Assembly (NCBI RefSeq): GCF_046098205.1
Contig: NZ_JBJURJ010000003.1
Location: forward strand, 372,001 to 436,000
Direction: 5' to 3'
DNA length: 64,000 nucleotides
Origin: Paenibacillus_AR mesotrionivorans
Lineage (GTDB): Bacteria > Bacillota > Bacilli > Paenibacillales > NBRC-103111
Below, piece after piece: positions 53,414 to 62,133 of the stretch; positions within the stretch are counted from its first letter, which is position 1; each line of letters opens with the position of its first letter. The translations under genes and the position numbers were made by a program. The notes beneath the pieces are model-generated. The model saw nothing but the letters and a program-made list of their open reading frames with translations, was not told where the DNA came from and did not search any database.

Positions 53414-54763
53414 TTAAACCAGACTACCGTACATAAAAAATACGATGGCGCACAGAATAATTCCGATAATCCAGCCTGTAGGAATGGACATCTTCATATA
53501 ATCTCTTGCAGGCACCTTCGTGTAGCCGAAGCCCCACGCAACCCAGGATTGAGTAACGTCCAAATGCTGAGGCGCAACGGTAGTAATGGCGAACAACGGA
53601 TAGAGGAACTGCACGGGCCATGCGGCCGTGGATACCACTACAGCCAGGATCGCCGAGCCGGAGCCTACCAGGTTCATCGGGCCACGGAAGAAGCCCAGCG
53701 GTGTTAATACAGCAAACACGATACACAAGAGAAGCGCCGAGGTAGGCATTACACCGTTCAGCAGGGTTTTGAAGTACGGTGAGGCATAGGTTGCCGCGTT
53801 ATTAAACATGGACAGAGTCAACAGGAAGCCGATCATAGGCGCAACATCGATGGCCCCGTCGGAAAATTGTTTGGAGAGCATCCGGGACACATTGCTGAAG
53901 CCACCCTTCAGCTTTCCGCAGGTCAGCAAGGCGAACAGCGAGGAGAAGATAAAGCCGAAGATAATCGGCACCTTGAACACCACCACGCCAACAACCGGCA
54001 GAATGATGGAAATCCACGAAATAGCCGGGGCATCCTTGGTGGAGCCCTCATCCGCAGTTGCCGCCCATGCACGGGTCAGCTTCTTGCGGTTCATGAAGAG
54101 GTTGGCCACAACCAGCACAACCAGCAGGGAAACACCCATACCGATCATCCCGAAGTTAAAATAAGCGTTGTAATCATAGCTGGCATAGCTTTTTTCGGCT
54201 GTTGCAAAAATCGCCTGGTACTGCTTGAAGTTGACGATATTCCCGAAGATACCGGCCATAATCGATCCCATAAAGGAGAAGAGTGCAATCGGAGCGGGAA
54301 TACCCAGCGAAAGCATAATCGGCAATACAATTACTGCGATGGAGATAACCGGCCCGATGCCTGTCATGGAGGTGAAGATTATGGCGGTGACGATACATAA
54401 GAGGGACATGGTCACCCGGGGTTTATCCCCGCCCAGCTCGACTACCTTCCGGATCAGCGTAGCTGCAATACCTGTGTCAATGAGCACCCTGCCGAAGAAG
54501 GCGCCGAAGAAGATGTTGACCAGAATGGCCTTGCCGTAATTCTCCGGCCCTGTCTGAAATACGTTGGTCAAAACGTCGATCAGTGATTTGCCTTCCATAA
54601 CGGAAGTGGGGTGAATACTGTTGCCGATCAAGGCAATCGTTGTCCAGAGGACCGACATTACAAAAAAACCTACCATGAGGTTATAACCCTTTACGCAATA
54701 CCACACCAAACCGAAAAACGATAAAATCATGATGAAACCGATTACAACATTCGTAACATCCAC
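53414..54763 (-). CDS. Membrane transporter of the hydantoinase cluster (ion-transporter superfamily)
   Basis: GTG at 54763 is chosen because AAGGGAGG lies four bases upstream; the frame to 54829 runs through the operator and is rejected. The 449-residue product has about 12 hydrophobic segments (first VVIGFIMILSFFGLVWYCV) and the repeated hairpin region of the CitMHS/GntP/ion-transporter superfamily (SMTGIGPVISIAVIVLPIML). It likely imports the substrate of the adjacent hydantoinase-type enzyme. The specificity is unknown. Confidence 0.78.
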   Translation of the reverse strand: MDVTNVVIGFIMILSFFGLVWYCVKGYNLMVGFFVMSVLWTTIALIGNSIHPTSVMEGKSLIDVLTNVFQTGPENYGKAILVNIFFGAFFGRVLIDTGIAATLIRKVVELGGDKPRVTMSLLCIVTAIIFTSMTGIGPVISIAVIVLPIMLSLGIPAPIALFSFMGSIMAGIFGNIVNFKQYQAIFATAEKSYASYDYNAYFNFGMIGMGVSLLVVLVVANLFMNRKKLTRAWAATADEGSTKDAPAISWISIILPVVGVVVFKVPIIFGFIFSSLFALLTCGKLKGGFSNVSRMLSKQFSDGAIDVAPMIGFLLTLSMFNNAATYASPYFKTLLNGVMPTSALLLCIVFAVLTPLGFFRGPMNLVGSGSAILAVVVSTAAWPVQFLYPLFAITTVAPQHLDVTQSWVAWGFGYTKVPARDYMKMSIPTGWIIGIILCAIVFFMYGSLV

Positions 54764-54786
54764 ACAATTTCCTCCCTTTAATTGAT

Positions 54787-54836
54787 CAACATGTTGGTTG
54801 TCTAACATGCTACACACCGATACTAACATGTTAGTT
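54787..54836 (-). promoter_or_regulatory. Tandem GntR-type operators before the transporter gene
   Basis: CAACATGTTG (54787-54796), CTAACATG (54803-54809) and the perfect 14-bp palindrome ACTAACATGTTAGT (54822-54835) all centre on AACATGTT. They lie 24 to 70 nt upstream of the transporter start. This is the arrangement of an FCD-type GntR repressor, which is encoded at the other end of the cluster. Confidence 0.7.
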
Positions 54837-54883
54837 ATTTGCCGTCAATATATTTTTTAACCGCTTTCATAATGCACAAAAAA

Positions 54884-54917
54884 CAGCCGTTCCCCGACAA
54901 TTTCGAAGGAACGGCTG
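54884..54917 (-). terminator. Leftward terminator before the hydantoinase cluster
   Basis: CAGCCGTTCC pairs with GGAACGGCTG, followed leftward by TTTTTT. It should stop transcription coming from the PLP-lyase gene. Confidence 0.85.
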
Positions 54918-55048
54918 CTGTCAAATTGCCCTTTTATACATGCTTTTCGCCATAGTAATGCGGGGCACCGCACCTGCCAAGCGGAATGGAGAAGATGGAT
55001 CCGGCATGTTCGTTTCTGGCGATGGTCCATTAAACCGGGATCCGATTC

Positions 55049-55232
55049 TAACGGCGGGGAAAGCCCTTATTTCAGCGAAAATGCCCCTTTAAAAAATGTA
55101 ACGGCGGCCACAGCCTCTATTGGGGCTCATTCCCCCATCACATGTACTATTTCCGTTCAATAAGGGCTCCTGCTTCCGTTAGATATCCGCCCCCCTGGTT
55201 TTGGGGTCAAATAGGGGCTCTCACCGCCGTTA
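55049..55232. repeat. Four-block intergenic repeat element, copy B
   Basis: Forward 23-nt blocks start TAACGGCGG at 55049 and 55099 and end TATT. Inverted blocks at 55159-55181 and 55210-55232 end CCGTTA, the last as CCGCCGTTA. Forward spacing is 50 bp, inverted spacing 51 bp, total 184 bp. Blocks agree on TAACGG at one end and AGCC plus TATT at the other. The geometry is the same as in copy A at 31555-31737. Confidence 0.82.
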
Positions 55233-55276
55233 GAAACATAGTCAGCCGCCGCCACGGACAGAAAGCGAGGGCGACT

Positions 55277-56260
55277 CTAAGAGCCCGCATGTATACTCAG
55301 GACTTCCCGGATACAGTCCAGGCTTTCGTTGCCGCCGCTCATCTGCACGGCTACCTTTTTGCCGGCCAGCCGGCTGCCCAATTTAACGGCGGCCATCAGG
55401 GCAACGGCTCCCGCCCCTTCCGCCACCTGGTTGGTATGGGCCAAGGCCAGGTACATGCCCTGCTTGATCTCATCCTCGGTCAACAGCACAAAATCGGTGA
55501 GATGATCCTTGTAGATGCCAAAAGGAAGCTCGTACGCCCCCCCGGTTGCGATCCCTCCTGCAAAGGTGGTGCTGGGCGACTGGAGGATGGTTCCGGCCTT
55601 CCAGGACAGGTACGCACCCTGGGCCAGCTCGGCTTGGACCGCATAAATCTCTACCGCCGGATTCATAGCCTTGCACACCGTCACGGCCGCCGCCAGCTCG
55701 CTGCCGCCCCCGATAGGCACGATCAAGGCATCCACATCGGGAAGCTCCCGCAGGATTTCCGTAAAGCAGGTCCCCACTCCATTGATAAGATGAGGCTCGT
55801 TAGCCGCGTGGATACAATAGAGATTCTTCTCCTGCTGAAGCTGGAGGCAGACTGCCGCCGCTTCCTCGAAGCAATCTCCGGCCTCTACCAGATTAGCCCC
55901 TGCTTCGCGGATACGACGGTTCTTCTCCGGATTGTTTCCCTTGGGCACCACCACAGTGGCTTCAATTCCCGTCATGGAGGCAGCTGTGGCAATGGAAATC
56001 CCGTGATTGCCCATAGAGAAGGTAATAACCCCCGCCGTGCCCGCCTGCTTCAGGTGATGCATCACATTGAGCCCGCCGCGGATCTTGAAGCTGCCGCCCG
56101 GCAAATGATTCTCATGCTTTACATAAATGTCCGCACCTGTAAGCTTGGACAAGCTTTTATATGCCAAAAGGGGAGTAGGACGGATGGAACGGTATACCAC
56201 CTGCTCCGCCCGGAGCACCTCTTTGATGGATACCATGGACATAGTATTGATCGTCGTCAT
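55277..56260 (-). CDS. PLP-dependent threonine/serine dehydratase-type lyase
   Basis: Start at 56260 (MTTINTMSMVSIKEVLRAEQ), seven bases after GAGGAGG. The 327-residue fold-type II PLP enzyme has the Schiff-base lysine in GGSFKIRGG, the phosphate-binding glycine loop PIGGGSEL and the Ser/Gly end VQMSGGNE. It resembles threonine ammonia-lyase, diaminopropionate or racemase types; the reaction is not assigned. It is divergent from a MocR regulator, which often controls a neighbouring PLP-linked gene. Confidence 0.88.
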   Translation of the reverse strand: MTTINTMSMVSIKEVLRAEQVVYRSIRPTPLLAYKSLSKLTGADIYVKHENHLPGGSFKIRGGLNVMHHLKQAGTAGVITFSMGNHGISIATAASMTGIEATVVVPKGNNPEKNRRIREAGANLVEAGDCFEEAAAVCLQLQQEKNLYCIHAANEPHLINGVGTCFTEILRELPDVDALIVPIGGGSELAAAVTVCKAMNPAVEIYAVQAELAQGAYLSWKAGTILQSPSTTFAGGIATGGAYELPFGIYKDHLTDFVLLTEDEIKQGMYLALAHTNQVAEGAGAVALMAAVKLGSRLAGKKVAVQMSGGNESLDCIREVLSIHAGS

Positions 56261-56282
56261 AAGGGTTCCTCCTCTTTGTTTA

Positions 56283-56367
56283 CCATACAATCCATACAAT
56301 ATATATAATAATTCTACTTTATCATGTGGTGTTTCAGTTTCAATGGTATAATTGTATGGAATACAAT
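56283..56367. promoter_or_regulatory. MocR-type operator: tandem and inverted CCATACAAT repeats
   Basis: CCATACAAT occurs twice in direct tandem at 56283-56300. Its exact complement ATTGTATGG is at 56351-56359 followed at once by AATACAAT (56360-56367). A rightward TATAAT at 56347-56352 overlaps the inverted copy. Direct repeats plus a distant inverted copy are the known MocR/PdxR operator style, and here they sit between the lyase and the MocR gene. Confidence 0.8.
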
Positions 56368-56387
56368 TTTAGTGAGGAGTCCTGCCC

Positions 56388-57812
56388 ATGCCCGTCAATT
56401 CCTTCGAAGATTATCCCATGTCCTGGAAGCCCGACCGGGCCCGGTTAAGCCCTCCGCTTTACGCGTCCATCGCCAGTCTGCTGGAGCAGGACATCACCTC
56501 CGGGCTGCTTCCACCGAACACCCTGCTGCCTCCCCAACGGGAGCTGGCGGATTTCCTGGACCTGAATCTGAGCACAGTCACCCGGGCGTACAAGGTCTGC
56601 GAGCTGAAGGGGCTGATCTATGCCAGCGTGGGCAAAGGCACCTTTGTCTCCCCCAACATCAACCTGCCCAACGTGGTAGAAAATCACAGCCAGCTTTCCC
56701 CTGTTATCGAAATGGGCGTCATCAAGCCTTTTTATAATACCAACTCCATCGTTCTGGAAACCATAAGCGCCCTCACCAAAAAAAACGGGGCCGAAGCCCT
56801 TCTGGAGTACAGCCACCCGTTGGGTACCCCTTACCAAAAGCAAAACGCCCAAAAATGGCTGGCCGGGTCCGGGGTAAAAGCAGACATGGATCATATTCTC
56901 ATTGCCTCCGGCGCTCAGAACGCCCTGACCGTGGCCCTGGTTTCCTTGTTTAAACCCGGCGACAAAATCGCCACCGACATGTTTACCCATCCGAACTTTA
57001 TCAGCTTGGCCAACATGCTAAACATCCAGCTTGTCCCAATTGCCGGGGACACCTCCGGGATGCTTCCCGATGCCCTGGAAGCCGCCTGTACATCCCATAA
57101 GCTCGCAGGTGTGTATCTGATGCCCTGCTTCAGCAACCCCACCAATATCACCATGCCTGCACTGCGGCGTGAGGAGCTGGCCCGGATCATCAACACCCGC
57201 AGCCTTACCGTGATTGAGGATGAGGTGTATGCCTTTTTGGCTCCGCCGGACTGTGTCCCGTTTTTCCAATTGGCTCCCGACCATACCGTGTATATCTGCA
57301 GCACCTCCAAATCCGTCTGTGCAGGCCTGCGGGTGGCCTTTATGGCATGTGCCCCGCGTTTCCGGACACCGCTCATCAGCGGCATCTACAACATTAATCT
57401 CAAAACCTCGTCGCTCAATACGGAGGTTATAGCCGAGCTGATTCACAATGGCACCGCCCAGCTGATCGTCCAGCAAAAAACAGAGCTGGCCCGGATACGG
57501 AACCAGCTCTGTGATGAAATTTTGGGGAATGGAGATATACAACCGAAGCAGCGCGGAGCCGGATTTTTCCGGTGGCTGCCTCTTCCGGGTACGCAGAACG
57601 GACTCCTCTTCGAGAAGCTTGCCCAAGCTGCGGGTGTGCACCTGTTCTCCTCCGATCGCTTCGCCGTAGGCGAAACCTCAGGCCAGTCCTTCGTCCGGCT
57701 GGCTATCTCCTCCCCGGAGGATCATCACGAGCTGGAGAAGGGCTTGCGCATTGTACAGAGCTTGCTTCAGCATCCGGGCAGCCTGCCGGAGGAACCGGAT
57801 TTTATCGTCTGA
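56388..57812 (+). CDS. MocR family regulator (GntR DNA-binding domain fused to aminotransferase)
   Basis: The 474-residue protein has a GntR winged helix (LPPQRELADFLDLNLSTVTRAYKVCELKGLI, about residues 48-80) joined to a fold-type I aminotransferase domain with the PLP-lysine region YICSTSKSVCAGLRVAF near residue 310. MocR proteins bind PLP or an aldimine and control adjacent genes. The ATG is preceded by GAGGAG. It lies 127 nt from the divergent lyase gene and the repeats between them are its likely operator. Confidence 0.92.
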   Translation: MPVNSFEDYPMSWKPDRARLSPPLYASIASLLEQDITSGLLPPNTLLPPQRELADFLDLNLSTVTRAYKVCELKGLIYASVGKGTFVSPNINLPNVVENHSQLSPVIEMGVIKPFYNTNSIVLETISALTKKNGAEALLEYSHPLGTPYQKQNAQKWLAGSGVKADMDHILIASGAQNALTVALVSLFKPGDKIATDMFTHPNFISLANMLNIQLVPIAGDTSGMLPDALEAACTSHKLAGVYLMPCFSNPTNITMPALRREELARIINTRSLTVIEDEVYAFLAPPDCVPFFQLAPDHTVYICSTSKSVCAGLRVAFMACAPRFRTPLISGIYNINLKTSSLNTEVIAELIHNGTAQLIVQQKTELARIRNQLCDEILGNGDIQPKQRGAGFFRWLPLPGTQNGLLFEKLAQAAGVHLFSSDRFAVGETSGQSFVRLAISSPEDHHELEKGLRIVQSLLQHPGSLPEEPDFIV

Positions 57813-57823
57813 TTCCATCTTCC

Positions 57824-58024
57824 TCAATCTTCCGCAGATTTCTTACGGATCTGCTTATCGTGGTTTTCGCCCCATTCCTTCGCCTTGGCGGTGGCGATGG
57901 ATATGGCTCTGCCTTCATCATATCCTTCCTCCAGCAGGGCGTTGGCAATATCGATGGCTTTGTTGCGGACGGGTGCCATGAAATTCTTCAGGGAATCCGG
58001 GTAATCGTCTTTGGTCCAAGGCAT
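57824..58024 (-). CDS. Small YdaT-like protein
   Basis: The 66-residue protein MPWTKDDYPDSLKNFMAPVR... with IDIANALLEEGYDEGRAISIATAKAKEW matches the N-terminal part of Bacillus YdaT, a general-stress protein; similar short proteins occur across Bacillota. The ATG follows AGGAGGAAGG. It ends 11 nt from the MocR stop with no terminator between the convergent genes. Function unknown. Confidence 0.7.
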   Translation of the reverse strand: MPWTKDDYPDSLKNFMAPVRNKAIDIANALLEEGYDEGRAISIATAKAKEWGENHDKQIRKKSAED

Positions 58025-58209
58025 AATCCTTCCTCCTCCTGTGCCGCGGGAAGCGGAGTGGTACGTTCCTTAGTTCATTACCCGGATTGCAAGGCCGCGA
58101 ACCCAGCCCCTAGGCTTTAGTCATGCAGCTTCCTCTTAAGCTGTCTCCAAAACCCGTTATTTCTTCGTGTGATATATTGCTCATTGTTCACCAGCAGACC
58201 GTAGGAGGA

Positions 58210-58335
58210 CTACAAGGTGGTAATTTGAATCATGATAAAAGCCCCTATCGCGATAAGAACGATAAAAATCGGGTAATACGGAATCAATAAACCTTCGGAA
58301 ATCCCCTTTTTTTCAAGTAGAAAAGCACTATACAC
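58210..58335 (-). pseudogene. Possible broken membrane-protein gene or 41-residue peptide
   Basis: Leftward from the GTG at 58335 the frame reads MYSAFLLEKKGISEGLLIPY then a membrane helix (PIFIVLIAIGAFIMIQITTL). No ribosome site fits this start. A second frame upstream (from an ATG at about 58421) reads on to the same point and would join this one if the run of seven A residues at about 58308 had eight. That suggests a frameshifted gene or a sequencing error. Coding status is uncertain. Confidence 0.3.
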
Positions 58336-58424
58336 CCACCACCGATTTTGTTCCGGAGGAGGTTTTCCCGACCTTCTGTTAAACCCTCAATTTGAAGAAA
58401 TCTAAATCGCCCCTTCATTTGGCT

Positions 58425-58440
58425 CGTAACCCAGGTTACG
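58425..58440. promoter_or_regulatory. Dyad CGTAACCCAGGTTACG
   Basis: A 7-2-7 inverted repeat of the MerR-type kind, 138 nt upstream of the GTG at 58578. No MerR-family gene is in the window, so a trans-encoded regulator would be needed. Confidence 0.35.
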
Positions 58441-58577
58441 GGTCAAATTTCATTTCCGTACCATTTCAGACGAAATATCAACAAAATATACGAATATTCC
58501 TAAAATATTGGGTAGTTCGTGTCGAAGGAAAGGTTTAAACTAAGGGGGTGGAAAAACCTGTTCAAGGAGGGCATATC

Positions 58578-59543
58578 GTGAATCCAAAGAAGGTTTCATT
58601 GGCTTATAAAAAATATACAAATAATTATATAAAGGGAAATTTAATTCAAAGGTCTAAAGAGAATTATGCAGACATTATAAGTGAAATTACAGACATCATC
58701 GAATCGGATAACACGGAAAAGGATTATATCTTGTCAATCGATCTGGGCACGATTTATACGTACTATTCGCGAACATGGAAGGAGGATGTATTGCTCCAAA
58801 ACAGGAATCGGAGTGAAGCCCTCAAACTGATGTATATGTCCACATTTTATCAGTGCATCACTCAGGAACTGTATGAACTCGGCATTCCCGATTACGCATT
58901 TAGTGATGTCGTCGCAGCCCTGATTCATTTTACAATGTTTGGATGGGAGAAGGAAGAGCAAATCCTGTTCGACTTTATTGCAGAGCATCTTGACGGGAAA
59001 ATAATGAAGGCGAATGATTGGAACAAGCATGTCTGGTTTTTGCTGGAGCTCTACCTCCAATACCGAAACAAGACCCTATGGGGCATAAATCAGCATGTAC
59101 ATAGAACCGTCAGGGAAAAATTAGAAGCCGCAGAACGGAGATATGAATTAATACCAGATGACCTGGGCATTTATTCAGAGGTATTGGCAAGCTGGTCCAC
59201 TGCAGATGAGAAGGCGGCTGCCGATTTGATTGGCAGCATGATTGCCTACCATTCGGAGCTGGCCTCCGATTTAGGCAATTCGATTGAATTTGGCGACTAC
59301 AGGTACGGCTTTTATCCGTATGAAATCTTGTTTCTGATTCATGTCAGGCAGAAGCAAGGGCTGCCGGTTCCCGAACAATACGAGGAGCTCTTGATGAACA
59401 CAGCTGAAGCGAAGATGACATTTGAAGCTCCTGAGCCCTATCCGCAGAAGGACCCTCTGCTGGTGCAGATCGACGGTTATCATCGCAAGCATTACCCCAA
59501 GTATGCTCTGAACCGGTATGACGATACACTTTTTGAGGAGTAG
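58578..59543 (+). CDS. Immunity-like hypothetical protein, 321 residues
   Basis: GTG at 58578 follows AAGGAGGGC; the ATG at 58548 lacks a site. The protein is soluble and mostly helical, with MEHFTMFGWEKEEQILFDFI-like stretches in the middle and GDYRYGFYPYEILFLIHVRQ near residue 260. That late block (YPYE followed by helix) is like PoNi/DUF1911-type immunity proteins of polymorphic toxin systems, but I cannot confirm the family. The gene is AT-richer than its neighbours and is followed by a second immunity-like gene. Confidence 0.55.
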   Translation: MNPKKVSLAYKKYTNNYIKGNLIQRSKENYADIISEITDIIESDNTEKDYILSIDLGTIYTYYSRTWKEDVLLQNRNRSEALKLMYMSTFYQCITQELYELGIPDYAFSDVVAALIHFTMFGWEKEEQILFDFIAEHLDGKIMKANDWNKHVWFLLELYLQYRNKTLWGINQHVHRTVREKLEAAERRYELIPDDLGIYSEVLASWSTADEKAAADLIGSMIAYHSELASDLGNSIEFGDYRYGFYPYEILFLIHVRQKQGLPVPEQYEELLMNTAEAKMTFEAPEPYPQKDPLLVQIDGYHRKHYPKYALNRYDDTLFEE

Positions 59544-59559
59544 AAAGGGGAGCATTCCT

Positions 59560-60021
59560 ATGTTAATCGATGAAGAAATCCTAATGATTTTGCTTGAAAA
59601 CAAGGATGAGGTAGAATTTGTGCTGGAGGATCGCGACAATCCTGACTTTTATGATGATTTCCTGAAAGAAGCGCATTCTTTGGGTATCTTTCTGTTTATT
59701 GATTATAAGGGTGAGGAAGGCAATGAAATCGTCAATTTTATTATTGATTATGAGGAAACCCACAACATAGAGCTGGCAACAGAGGACGAACTCGAGGAGC
59801 TTGGGGAGTATGAATACGATTTTTTCCCGGATAAAATCAAAGCGGCCAATGCATGCTTATTCACTAAAGGGTATGGTTTATTCGTCTTGCCCTCATTCAG
59901 CGACTTCTACATCCTGTTTATCTCCCGTTTGGAGAACAAGGAAAAATTAACCGGAACCGAGCTCTTTGACGACGAGTCGATCCCGCCCGGGGAAAGATGT
60001 ATTCAATATTTTTACGAGTAA
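59560..60021 (+). CDS. Small acidic hypothetical protein, immunity-like
   Basis: The 153-residue product starts MLIDEEILMILLENKDEVEF and is rich in Asp and Glu, with the pattern of a small cytoplasmic immunity protein (alpha-beta, FDDESIPPGERCIQYFYE end). ATG at 59560 follows AAAGGGGAG. It is 17 nt after the preceding gene, so the two form one transcript. No toxin gene is beside it. Confidence 0.6.
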   Translation: MLIDEEILMILLENKDEVEFVLEDRDNPDFYDDFLKEAHSLGIFLFIDYKGEEGNEIVNFIIDYEETHNIELATEDELEELGEYEYDFFPDKIKAANACLFTKGYGLFVLPSFSDFYILFISRLENKEKLTGTELFDDESIPPGERCIQYFYE

Positions 60022-60033
60022 AAGGTTAAAAAT

Positions 60034-60069
60034 GGCAGCCCTTCCCTTAATGGAGGAGAAGCGGCTGCC
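60034..60069 (-). terminator. Terminator of the SMI1/KNR4 gene
   Basis: GGCAGCC pairs with GGCTGCC and is followed leftward by ATTTTTAACCTTTT. Confidence 0.75.
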
Positions 60070-60097
60070 CTTCCATCTGCCTGTAAACCTCCACGAA

Positions 60098-61483
60098 TTA
60101 TTCCTGTTCTGGGAGTTCCCCTTCCATAATCTCGTCCACATGCTCGATAATCTGACGCAGAAGCGCCTTTTTTGTCCGCAGCGGCTCTTCCTCATACAGC
60201 TTCTCCAGGAACTGAACGAATGCCTCCCGGCTGGGCACACCGCAGACCTTAATCGGCTTAAGCGTGTACCACCCATAAGCTGGAATTGTGTCATGCTGCT
60301 GCTCCCGAAGCATATCGTCCAAAGCCTGCAGGAGAGTCAGCCTCTGCCGCATATCGCCACCCGCCCATTGTTTCACATCCGCCCAGTCCGGGCGGGAATA
60401 AGCATATAATCGGGACCAGCCCTCAGCAGCGGGTAAGCGGCTGTATTCCTCCATCCATCCGATTACGCTGCGGTGCTGGAAGGGCGCCAAATGCTCAAAA
60501 GCATCGTACCCGCTCATTTTGCCGTCCGTTTCCTGCTCCAAAAATGTCATCACCCGGCGGCAGCCCTCCTCCAAGGGCAAGCAGCGGACCGTCAGGTATG
60601 AGCGTGTCTCTGCTGTCAGAAGCGGCTCTGACTCCTCCCAAAGCCCGCGCACCCATTGAGCTGCATAGCTTCCCAGTCCTTCCCCGACAATCCGGCTGAG
60701 CGCGATCCTCTCGTCCGGTGTGCTTTCCGGCAGCTGCTGCAGGACCAGCCGGAATACATCCGCAGCCGGGAATCGGCGGAGCCCCTCCGTTTCCCGGGCT
60801 CTCACTGCCCCGTGATACTTGATATAAGTGAACAGCGAATCCAGCGTGCGTGACGCCTCCTCAATCTGTAGACTTTGGAACGTGGCAAACCAGTCTTTCC
60901 ACCGCCGTGCCTGCGCCGAACCCGTATCCAGACCGTCCGGTCCCAGGAACGCCTCGTACTGCCACAGCTCAGAGCCGATGCAGGACAGCTCCGTCATTCG
61001 CTTCACATACTCCTGAAAGCTTGGAGCAAGGAGGCGTACCTCGTCCGTCTCGTGCTCCCAATAAACCACAGGTGGTTCTCCCGCTGCTTCCTGATTCATA
61101 TCCAGTGCCAGCATATCCCCATTGCCGGCCTGTCCGAAAACCATCATGCCTGCAAGCCCCTCACATCCGCTTGCTTCGGCGCTGTCCTCCTGCCAATACT
61201 CCAGTTCCTCCAGGCTCCAGCCCAATTCTCCGGAGAAAATCTCCTTGAACTCCTCCGGCAGAATGGCCTCGTCAGGCAGCGACCATCTGAAGTACAGCTT
61301 GCGGGTATGCTCCGCCAGCAGTTCTCTTAATGAAGCAGGGATGAGCACTCCCAGCTCCTGCTCCTTATCATGAAGCTCCTCCGGTAGAGCAGGCGGCTCC
61401 AGCTCCAGCTCCTGAATATCTCCTCCCTGCTCGCGGACCTTATTCAGCACTTCGTTCCACGCCTCTACCCATTTTGTAAACAT
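60098..61483 (-). CDS. SMI1/KNR4 (SUKH) domain protein with long helical tail
   Basis: The 461-residue protein has a SUKH-type domain in its first 160 residues (LPEELHDKEQELGVLIPASL, then FGQAGNGDMLALDMNQ and a W-HETDEVRLLAPSFQEYVK end). The remaining 300 residues are helical and unrecognised. SUKH proteins are immunity modules of contact-dependent toxin systems as well as cell-wall linked proteins in yeast. The size is greater than typical SUKH immunity proteins. Confidence 0.72.
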   Translation of the reverse strand: MFTKWVEAWNEVLNKVREQGGDIQELELEPPALPEELHDKEQELGVLIPASLRELLAEHTRKLYFRWSLPDEAILPEEFKEIFSGELGWSLEELEYWQEDSAEASGCEGLAGMMVFGQAGNGDMLALDMNQEAAGEPPVVYWEHETDEVRLLAPSFQEYVKRMTELSCIGSELWQYEAFLGPDGLDTGSAQARRWKDWFATFQSLQIEEASRTLDSLFTYIKYHGAVRARETEGLRRFPAADVFRLVLQQLPESTPDERIALSRIVGEGLGSYAAQWVRGLWEESEPLLTAETRSYLTVRCLPLEEGCRRVMTFLEQETDGKMSGYDAFEHLAPFQHRSVIGWMEEYSRLPAAEGWSRLYAYSRPDWADVKQWAGGDMRQRLTLLQALDDMLREQQHDTIPAYGWYTLKPIKVCGVPSREAFVQFLEKLYEEEPLRTKKALLRQIIEHVDEIMEGELPEQE

Positions 61484-61518
61484 GGTATTCCTCCGTTATA
61501 TATCCGTTTTTCCCTTTT

Positions 61519-62073
61519 TTAAGGAGCAAAAACCTCCGGGTTATCGTTCCTCCAGGCGCCGATGCAGCCGATTAAGCAGGCCGTGTAGCTTCTCAGCACT
61601 CTATCTTCACCTTGGTCCGCATACTCTAAGGCGATATTAATCCCCGGCTTGCGCCATGCGATAATACGACCCGTGAATCCGGGCCACTCGCATTCTTCAT
61701 CCAATTGTGGCGGGCCGTACGCTGCAATCGGCTCCTCCGGGGCAGAGCTCATCGTTATCCCCTCAGGCAAGATACCGGGATAAGGCGTTTTGATCCGGTC
61801 GTCCGAACCCGGGGCAAGAAAGTGGACTGCGCCGATGATCCATTCACCGGAATTCGTATACTCGAGTCCGGTCAGCTCATTCAGTTTGGGAGCACGGTAA
61901 ATATCCATACGTATGGACGCCTTCACGCACCAGATGATGTCATCATTGAAATAACTGCTGGGTGCCGGCATCCGCTTGACGCCATAAGGCTGCAGCAAGG
62001 CTTGAACGAGCTTGGGATGATAAGGCTGGCCCAACATGGCAATAAGCTGAACAGCCGGTTCATTCATATACAT
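61519..62073 (-). CDS. Hypothetical protein, 184 residues
   Basis: I do not recognise the family. It is soluble, with a C-terminal block ACLIGCIGAWRNDNPE, a Gly/Pro-rich middle and ECEWPGFTGRIIAWRKPGIN. The ATG follows AAGGA by seven bases. It sits 35 nt upstream of the SMI1/KNR4 gene on the same strand and may be part of its unit. An immunity role is only guessed from context. Confidence 0.6.
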   Translation of the reverse strand: MYMNEPAVQLIAMLGQPYHPKLVQALLQPYGVKRMPAPSSYFNDDIIWCVKASIRMDIYRAPKLNELTGLEYTNSGEWIIGAVHFLAPGSDDRIKTPYPGILPEGITMSSAPEEPIAAYGPPQLDEECEWPGFTGRIIAWRKPGINIALEYADQGEDRVLRSYTACLIGCIGAWRNDNPEVFAP

Positions 62074-62133
62074 ATCCAGTCCTTCCCTTCATCGGATTCT
62101 GCCTCTGGTTATTCAACTCTATTATAGCAAAAA

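Larger units (their letters stand above)
54764..55276. other. 513-nt gene-free stretch with operators, terminator and repeat
   Basis: No protein-like frame is present. It holds the GntR-type operators, a terminator at 54884-54917 and the four-block repeat at 55049-55232. The space between 54920 and 55048 shows nothing I can name. Confidence 0.6.
58025..58577. other. 553-nt gene-poor stretch
   Basis: It holds a possible small membrane-peptide gene or remnant (58210-58335, described separately) and the dyad CGTAACCCAGGTTACG at 58425-58440. The rest shows no protein-like frame. Confidence 0.5.
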
